From JAAYRG01 sp964643255 (GTDB taxonomy: Bacteria > Bacillota > Clostridia > Lachnospirales > Lachnospiraceae), in assembly GCA_964643255.1 (NCBI GenBank), contig CAZXSM010000042.1, forward strand, positions 1 through 19,297: DNA of 19,297 nucleotides, written 5' to 3'. The position numbers and the translations under genes were made by a program. Position 1 is the first letter of the stretch. The number at the start of each line of letters is the position of its first letter. This document shows, piece by piece, positions 14,651 to 19,297 of this stretch. A model generated the notes under the pieces. It was not told the origin of the DNA, did not search any database, and saw only the letters and a program-made list of their open reading frames with translations.

Positions 14651-15388
14651 ATGGCTAAAAAGAAAATTGTTAATCCGTTTCAAGATAATGGAACGGTTAG
14701 AATTAATAAATATTTAAGTGATGCTGGGTACTGTTCTAGAAGAAAGGCAGATAAGTTGATTGAAGCTGGCAATGTGACAATAGATGGTAACAAGGCTCAG
14801 CTTGGAGATCAAGTAGGAAAGAATCAAAAAGTTAGGGTTAATGGGAAGTTAGTGGAGTATCAAGAAGACCTTATTCTGATTGCATTTAATAAGCCTGCCG
14901 GTGTGGAGTGTACTGAAGATAAGAGTGTTCCCAATAATATTATTGATTTTATTAATTATGGTAAGAGGATTTCTTATATAGGAAGGTTAGATAAGGAGTC
15001 TCGTGGACTTATATTACTTACTAATGATGGAGACTTAGACCAGCTTATTTCTAAGGGGAGTAATTATCATGAGAAGGAATATAAAGTTAGGGTTAATAAG
15101 AAAATAACTAAGAAGTTTAAGGAAGGTATGGCCAGTGGAGTTCCCATTCTTGACACAGTTACCAGGCCATGTAAAATAACACAGTTAGATGAATATACAT
15201 TTAAAATTGTTATTACTCAGGGATTAAACAGACAAATTAGAAGAATGTGTGAGTATTTTGGCTATAAGGTTGTAGATTTACAAAGAGTAAGAATTATAAA
15301 TGTTGCTTTAGGTTATTTGCAAGAAGGAACATATAGAAATGTTACTAATAAGGAGCTACAAACGCTCAAAGAAATTATTTTAAATTAA
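14651..15388 (+). CDS. rluF: RluF-like rRNA pseudouridine synthase
   Basis: This RsuA/RluB/E/F-family enzyme converts uridine to pseudouridine in structured RNA; E. coli RluF acts on U2604 of 23S rRNA. An S4 RNA-binding domain covers residues 17-65 (RINKYLSDAGYCSRRKADKLI). The catalytic domain has FNKPAG (79-84), catalytic Asp114 in GRLDKESRGLILLTNDGD and the QGLNRQIRRMCEYFGY motif. The NYHEKEYKV segment and CEYFGY ending look closer to RluF than to RluB. The length of 245 aa is ordinary, without the long C-terminal extension of E. coli RluF. AGGGATGA precedes the ATG. It is the first gene of the operon, 9 bases before ligA. The exact target uridine in this organism cannot be read from sequence. 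Confidence 0.87.
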   Translation: MAKKKIVNPFQDNGTVRINKYLSDAGYCSRRKADKLIEAGNVTIDGNKAQLGDQVGKNQKVRVNGKLVEYQEDLILIAFNKPAGVECTEDKSVPNNIIDFINYGKRISYIGRLDKESRGLILLTNDGDLDQLISKGSNYHEKEYKVRVNKKITKKFKEGMASGVPILDTVTRPCKITQLDEYTFKIVITQGLNRQIRRMCEYFGYKVVDLQRVRIINVALGYLQEGTYRNVTNKELQTLKEIILN

Positions 15389-15397
15389 GAGGTAGAT

Positions 15398-17353
15398 ATG
15401 GCAGATAAAGTTAACCGTATAAAAGAATTAGTAGATATATTAAATAAAGCAAATAAGGCTTACTATCAGGAAGCCAAAGAGATAATGAGCAACTTTGAAT
15501 TTGATGCCTTGTATGATGAACTTGAAGAATTAGAAAGATCAACAGGTATAGTTTTGTCTAATAGCCCAACTATTAATGTTGGCTATGAGATATTAAGTGA
15601 ATTGCCTAAGATAGAACATGATATACCAATGCTTTCACTAGACAAGACAAAAGAAACACATGATTTAGTAGTATGGCTTGGTGACCAGCAAGGGGTACTA
15701 TCCTGGAAGCTTGATGGTTTAACAATAGTATTAACCTATAATGAAGGAAGGCTTCAAAGAGCTGTTACAAGAGGTAACGGTGAAATAGGTGAATTAATTA
15801 CTAATAATGCAAGGGTTTTTAAGAATTTGCCCCTTAATATTTCCTATAAGGGTGAGTTAGTAATTCGTGGTGAAGCAATTATTAAATATTCTGATTTTAA
15901 TAAGATTAATGAACAAATTCCTGAAGCAGAAGGGAAATATAAAAACCCTAGAAACCTATGTAGTGGGAGTGTTAGACAACTTAATAATGAGATTACAGCC
16001 AAAAGAAATGTCCATTTCTATGCTTTTTCACTTGTAAGTACTAGTGAGGATATAGACTTTAACAACTCAAGAATAGAACAAATGAAGTGGATGTCAGATT
16101 TGGGGTTCGAGGTTGTAGAATATAAACAAGTAGATAAAGATAATATTGAAGATACCATAAGCTGGTACGCTAATAATATTAATAGCTTTGATATACCTTC
16201 TGATGGTTTGGTTTTACTATATGATGATATAGAGTATGGTGAATCACTTGGTTCTACTGCTAAATTTCCACGAAATTCAATTGCATTTAAATGGGAAGAT
16301 GAAATCAAGGAAACCAAATTAATAGATATAGAATGGTCGGCTTCAAGGACTGGACTAATTAATCCTATAGCTATATTCGAGCCGGTAGAACTAGAAGGAA
16401 CCACAGTAAGTCGAGCAAGTATCCATAATCTTAGTATTATGGAAGCTCTACAACTTAGTATTGGTGATACTATTCAAGTATATAAGGCAAATATGATAAT
16501 ACCGCAGATAGCTGATAATCTAACTAGGAGTGGAAGTACCCCACCACCTGACCATTGCCCGGTATGCAATGGTGATACGAAAATAGATAAGACTAATGAG
16601 GTTAAGGTCCTATACTGTACAAATGATCAATGTCCAGCTAAAAAGATTAAGAAGTTTGACCATTTTACAAGTAGAGATGCCATGAATATTGAGGGGTTAT
16701 CAGAAGCGACCCTTAATAAGTTTATATCAAAAGGTCTTATAAATGAGATTTCCGATATATTTCATTTGGATCAACATAAAGATGAGATAGTTACTATGGA
16801 GGGCTTTGGAGAAAAGTCCTACAATAATCTAATTAAATCAATAAATGAAAGCAGAAAAACTAATCCATCAAGATTTCTATATAGTCTTGGTATTAAGAAT
16901 ATTGGTCTTTCAACTGCAAGATTAATATGTGATAAGTTTGATAATAATTTTGATAAGATAAAAATGGCAAGTAAGGAAGAACTTTTAGAAATTCCAGGTA
17001 TTGGTGAAGTGATTGCTGATTCATTTATAGAATTTTTTGCAGATGGACAGAATCAAGATCAAGTCAATAAAATATTAAAAGAAATTGAATTTGAGACAAT
17101 AGAGATTACTAGACCTCAGTTATTAGAAGGGAAGAGTATAGTAATAACTGGATCTTTAAATTATTATGCTAATAGAAATGAGCTTAAAGAATTAATCGAG
17201 GAATTGGGAGGCAAGGTAGTATCATCTGTATCAAGTAAGACAGACTTCCTAATTAACAATGATAAAATGTCCCAGTCCTCTAAGAATAAAAAAGCTAAAG
17301 AACTAGGAATAGATATTATTTCAGAAGAAGATTTTAATAATAGAATTAATTAA
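15398..17353 (+). CDS. ligA: Divergent NAD+-dependent DNA ligase (LigA)
   Basis: NAD+-dependent ligases seal nicks in replication and repair. The LigA domain order is complete over 651 aa: domain Ia (about 10-60), adenylation with Lys104 in the KLDG motif, an OB fold, a zinc finger (Cys387, Cys390, Cys407, Cys412), helix-hairpin-helix repeats (about 430-565) and a BRCT domain (about 580-651). By eye alignment with E. coli LigA, several key residues differ. Motif I reads LSWKLDG, so Glu113 becomes Ser. DGVVIK reads DGLVLLY, so Lys290 becomes Leu. TRGDG reads TRGNG. The NMN-binding His23, Asp32 and Tyr35 become Tyr, Asn and Phe. I recall a clostridial subfamily with the same LSWKLDGL signature, so this may be a second ligase. 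AGAGGTAG precedes the ATG; metA follows after 21 bases. Confidence 0.9.
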   Translation: MADKVNRIKELVDILNKANKAYYQEAKEIMSNFEFDALYDELEELERSTGIVLSNSPTINVGYEILSELPKIEHDIPMLSLDKTKETHDLVVWLGDQQGVLSWKLDGLTIVLTYNEGRLQRAVTRGNGEIGELITNNARVFKNLPLNISYKGELVIRGEAIIKYSDFNKINEQIPEAEGKYKNPRNLCSGSVRQLNNEITAKRNVHFYAFSLVSTSEDIDFNNSRIEQMKWMSDLGFEVVEYKQVDKDNIEDTISWYANNINSFDIPSDGLVLLYDDIEYGESLGSTAKFPRNSIAFKWEDEIKETKLIDIEWSASRTGLINPIAIFEPVELEGTTVSRASIHNLSIMEALQLSIGDTIQVYKANMIIPQIADNLTRSGSTPPPDHCPVCNGDTKIDKTNEVKVLYCTNDQCPAKKIKKFDHFTSRDAMNIEGLSEATLNKFISKGLINEISDIFHLDQHKDEIVTMEGFGEKSYNNLIKSINESRKTNPSRFLYSLGIKNIGLSTARLICDKFDNNFDKIKMASKEELLEIPGIGEVIADSFIEFFADGQNQDQVNKILKEIEFETIEITRPQLLEGKSIVITGSLNYYANRNELKELIEELGGKVVSSVSSKTDFLINNDKMSQSSKNKKAKELGIDIISEEDFNNRIN

Positions 17354-17374
17354 TAATTTTAAGGAGTGATAATA

Positions 17375-18280
17375 ATGCCGATTAAAGTACAAAGTGGATT
17401 GCCAGCTAAGCGAATATTAGAAAATGAAAACATATTTACCATGGATGAAAACCGTGCACTTTCTCAAGATATTCGTCCACTTAAAATCCTTATTTTAAAT
17501 TTAATGCCTTTAAAAGAAGATACTGAATTACAGTTACTTAGATGCTTATCCAATACTCCACTTCAAATAGATATAACATTTTTAACAACAGAAACTTATA
17601 TATCTACTCATACAAAGACAAGTCATTTAGACCAGTTCTATTACACTTATAGTGATATAAAACATAAAAAATACGATGGTCTAATAGTTACAGGTGCTCC
17701 TGTAGAACTTATGAAGTTTGAAGAAGTAGATTATTGGGAAGAGCTTGTTAATATTATGAACTGGGCTAATAATAATGTGACTTCAACTTTATTTATATGT
17801 TGGGCTGCTCAAGCTGCTTTATATAACTATTATGGAATTGACAAAAAGGTTCTAGATAAGAAATTAGTTGGTGTTTTTCCTCATAATGTTCATCACAGGA
17901 AAGTTCCTCTAGTTCGTGGTTTTGATGATATTTTTTATATACCACATTCTAGATATACAACAGTTTCTAAAGAGGAAATTGAAGCTAATCCTGAACTAAC
18001 CATTCTAGCTGACTCAGATGAGGCAGGAGTGTTTTTAACTATGGCACAAGAAGGACGTCAAATATTTATGTTTGGTCATCCTGAGTATGATAGATTAACT
18101 CTTGACTTTGAATATAAAAGGGATATGGATAAAAACTTATCACCAGAGATTCCCCAAAATTATTATCCAGATGATAATCCAAAGAACAAGCCTGTATTAT
18201 CATGGAGATCTCACTCTAACCTTATATATAGTAATTGGCTAAATTATTATGTTTACCAAGTAACCCCATATGAACTTTAA
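17375..18280 (+). CDS. metA: Homoserine O-acyltransferase MetA, predicted acetyl-CoA type
   Basis: MetA acylates homoserine, the first committed step of methionine synthesis. The start MPIKVQSGLPAKRIL is the usual family N terminus, and AAGGAG 8 bases upstream supports the ATG at 17375. An in-frame GTG at 17366 overlaps the ribosome site and is rejected. Numbered from this ATG, the nucleophile is Cys142 (FICWAAQAAL) and the catalytic His/Glu pair is His235/Glu237 (FGHPEYD), matching the family numbering exactly. Residue 111 is Glu (TGAPVE). Published work on MetA links Glu111 to acetyl-CoA and Gly111 to succinyl-CoA, so O-acetylhomoserine is the predicted product. It is the last gene of the operon. 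No SAM riboswitch or T-box fits in the 21-base gap before it. Confidence 0.95.
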   Translation: MPIKVQSGLPAKRILENENIFTMDENRALSQDIRPLKILILNLMPLKEDTELQLLRCLSNTPLQIDITFLTTETYISTHTKTSHLDQFYYTYSDIKHKKYDGLIVTGAPVELMKFEEVDYWEELVNIMNWANNNVTSTLFICWAAQAALYNYYGIDKKVLDKKLVGVFPHNVHHRKVPLVRGFDDIFYIPHSRYTTVSKEEIEANPELTILADSDEAGVFLTMAQEGRQIFMFGHPEYDRLTLDFEYKRDMDKNLSPEIPQNYYPDDNPKNKPVLSWRSHSNLIYSNWLNYYVYQVTPYEL

Positions 18281-18320
18281 CTATAGAAACTAATTATATG
18301 AGATAAATTAATATTTATAT

Positions 18321-18361
18321 AAACCCCTTTATCTTTTGATTATCATCAGATAAAGGGGTTT
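18321..18361. terminator. Bidirectional terminator between metA and the ThuA-like gene
   Basis: Perfect 14-base arms (18321-18334 and 18348-18361) carry a GGGG/CCCC block at the base and enclose a 13-base loop. The sequence ends GGGGTTTTC on the + strand and GGGGTTTAT on the minus strand, so it can stop transcripts from both converging genes. Confidence 0.88.
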
Positions 18362-18393
18362 TCATATATACATTTATTTAATAATTGTAGCTA

Positions 18394-19140
18394 TTAATAC
18401 TGGTCGATTTCTCCACCTCTTTTAATAATGTCATTAGTAGTTTCTTCACTGTGGAAGGCTTGTAAGGTTGATCTTCTTCTAACAGGACTAGCCCAATATG
18501 CAGCATTTTCAAGTATTTTAAGTACATGGGGATTGTGAAATGAACGGTTAGTTTCATGTCCCGGTTGGAAATAAAATATTTTACCTGCACCACGATACCA
18601 ACAACAACCAGAACGGAAGATTTCTCCAGAATCAAACCATCCACCAAACACTAATTCATCAGGCTTTGGAATATCAAAAAACTCACCATACATTTCTTCT
18701 TCTTCGAGGTCGAAAGAAGCAGGGATATCCTTTGTAATAGGATGACCTGGATTCATATTCCATATTCTTTCATAAGCTCCGTCACGCCATCTTAAAGAGC
18801 AGCTAGTACCCATTAATTTGATAAAGGGCTTTGAATAATGACCTGAATGTAGAACTACTAGCCCCATACCAAGGAGAACCCTTTCAACCACTTTATTAGC
18901 AATTTCATCAGGTACCTTATCATGAGCCATATGACCCCACCAAAACAGTACATCTGTGTTATCTAAGACTTCATCAGTAAGACCACATTCATCTTGATCT
19001 AATGTTGCAGTAGTTACCTGAAAGTCTTCATTATTCTTTAGGTAAGCAGCTATTGTTCCATGAATACCTAAGGGATAAATTGATTTAACCTCATCTTCCT
19101 TGTCATGTATGTTTTCATTCCATATAGTAATTTTTATCAT
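18394..19140 (-). CDS. ThuA-like (trehalose utilisation) protein
   Basis: ThuA-domain proteins have a class I glutamine-amidotransferase-like fold; the founding ThuA works with ThuB in trehalose and disaccharide catabolism in rhizobia. The sequence shows the fold's core strands: VLFWWGHMAHDKV (64-76), a GMGLVVLHSGHYSKPF segment (91-106) and a late KIFYFQPGHETNRSF segment (187-201). In that last segment GHE sits where related proteins have a conserved His. Length (248 aa) and ending are normal for stand-alone bacterial members. No other sugar gene is adjacent, so the substrate is unclear. An ideal AGGAGGATC lies a few bases before the ATG. It is transcribed against the rest of the window and converges on metA. 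Catalysis is unproven for this family as a whole. Confidence 0.85.
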   Translation of the reverse strand: MIKITIWNENIHDKEDEVKSIYPLGIHGTIAAYLKNNEDFQVTTATLDQDECGLTDEVLDNTDVLFWWGHMAHDKVPDEIANKVVERVLLGMGLVVLHSGHYSKPFIKLMGTSCSLRWRDGAYERIWNMNPGHPITKDIPASFDLEEEEMYGEFFDIPKPDELVFGGWFDSGEIFRSGCCWYRGAGKIFYFQPGHETNRSFHNPHVLKILENAAYWASPVRRRSTLQAFHSEETTNDIIKRGGEIDQY

Positions 19141-19202
19141 TTTGATCCTCCTATAAAATTTTGTGTATAAGTTGCCACATATATTAGTGTGTGACTATTT
19201 AT

Positions 19203-19211
19203 ATTGTACCA
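19203..19211 (-). promoter_or_regulatory. Extended -10 element of the ThuA-like gene
   Basis: On the minus strand TGG-TACAAT forms an extended -10 about 65 bases before the start codon. No good -35 is seen 17 bases upstream. It is the best promoter candidate for this gene. Confidence 0.35.
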
Positions 19212-19258
19212 AATTATAGGTATAAAAACATGTATAATTGTTTCATCCCTTCATTTAC

Positions 19259-19287
19259 TTGTAGTTTACTTTTTCTATTGATATAAT
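19259..19287 (+). promoter_or_regulatory. Forward promoter reading out of the window
   Basis: TTGTAG (19259-19264), 17 bases, then extended -10 TGA-TATAAT (19279-19287). It is divergent from the ThuA-like gene and must serve a gene beyond the right edge. Its core matches the promoter at 14534-14562 over TTGATATAATATT. Confidence 0.5.
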
Positions 19288-19297
19288 ATTGAGTATT

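Noticed and set aside
16018..16404. Minus-strand open frame of 128 codons inside ligA
   Set aside because: It is fully antisense to the OB-fold region of ligA, is Ser/Ile-rich low-complexity in translation and has no ribosome site.
17354..17374. SAM riboswitch or T-box controlling metA
   Set aside because: Only 21 bases separate ligA and metA, too few for either element; metA appears to be carried by the operon promoter at 14534.
17366..17374. Upstream in-frame GTG start for metA adding three residues
   Set aside because: The GTG overlaps the AAGGAG ribosome site itself, and numbering from the ATG at 17375 places catalytic residues exactly at family positions.
18378..18647. Second minus-strand open frame overlapping the end of the ThuA-like gene
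   Set aside because: It is in another frame of a well-supported gene and has no start signal; the ThuA-like frame has the motifs and the AGGAGG site.
1..19297. CRISPR arrays, insertion sequences, integrases, phage or toxin-antitoxin modules
   Set aside because: No regularly spaced direct repeats, transposase or recombinase motifs, or small two-gene toxin pairs were seen on either strand.

Overview
The window is AT-rich, densely coded on the + strand, and reads as a chromosomal segment of an anaerobic Clostridia-class Firmicute, probably Lachnospiraceae or a relative. The pointers are strong purine-rich ribosome binding sites, a fused NfnAB-type flavoprotein, a DUF5688-type protein, a Gram-positive type IV pilus cluster and a divergent clostridial-type LigA. 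These assignments come from reading motifs by eye; no database search was run.

Layout. 1-3241: the end of a type IV pilus operon, pilM-pilN-pilO-prepilin peptidase, entering the window with its 5' part cut off. A possible terminator hairpin follows at 3263-3299. 3534-4031: a CYTH-fold triphosphate tunnel protein with its own promoter and a leader hairpin. 4115-6445: a fused NfnA/NfnB-type FAD/Fe-S oxidoreductase. 6530-8218: a membrane-anchored GGDEF-EAL protein in which most catalytic residues of both domains are replaced. It is followed, through a possible six-codon coupling ORF, by a YhhN/TMEM86-like membrane protein (8240-9082). 9252-10310: a DUF5688-type protein. 10337-10409 (minus): tRNA-Arg(CCG) with a clear promoter and a possible terminator built partly from its own acceptor strand. 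10775-13361: malQ and a LacI-family regulator, with a promoter and a LacI-type operator candidate upstream of malQ. 13546-14382: an acidic membrane-anchored protein of unknown function. 14651-18280: an operon of RluF-like pseudouridine synthase, divergent NAD+-dependent DNA ligase and MetA, closed by a bidirectional terminator at 18321-18361. 18394-19140 (minus): a ThuA-like protein. A forward promoter at the right edge (19259-19287) reads out of the window.

How the parts may work together. PilM, PilN and PilO form the inner-membrane alignment platform of a type IV pilus, and the peptidase matures the pilins. The pilins and motor ATPases are not in the window and probably lie upstream. The degenerate GGDEF-EAL protein 3.3 kb downstream recalls FimX, a non-enzymatic regulator of pilus assembly, but the link is only positional. 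malQ and the LacI regulator look like a self-contained alpha-glucan (maltodextrin or glycogen) module. MetA has the residue pattern expected for acetyl-CoA use, so methionine synthesis probably starts from O-acetylhomoserine.

The most notable points are the degenerate GGDEF-EAL protein near pilus genes, the LigA with substitutions at residues essential in E. coli LigA, the tRNA/terminator overlap, the micro-ORF coupling and several large unexplained inverted repeats. No CRISPR array, transposase, integrase, phage gene or rRNA was seen.
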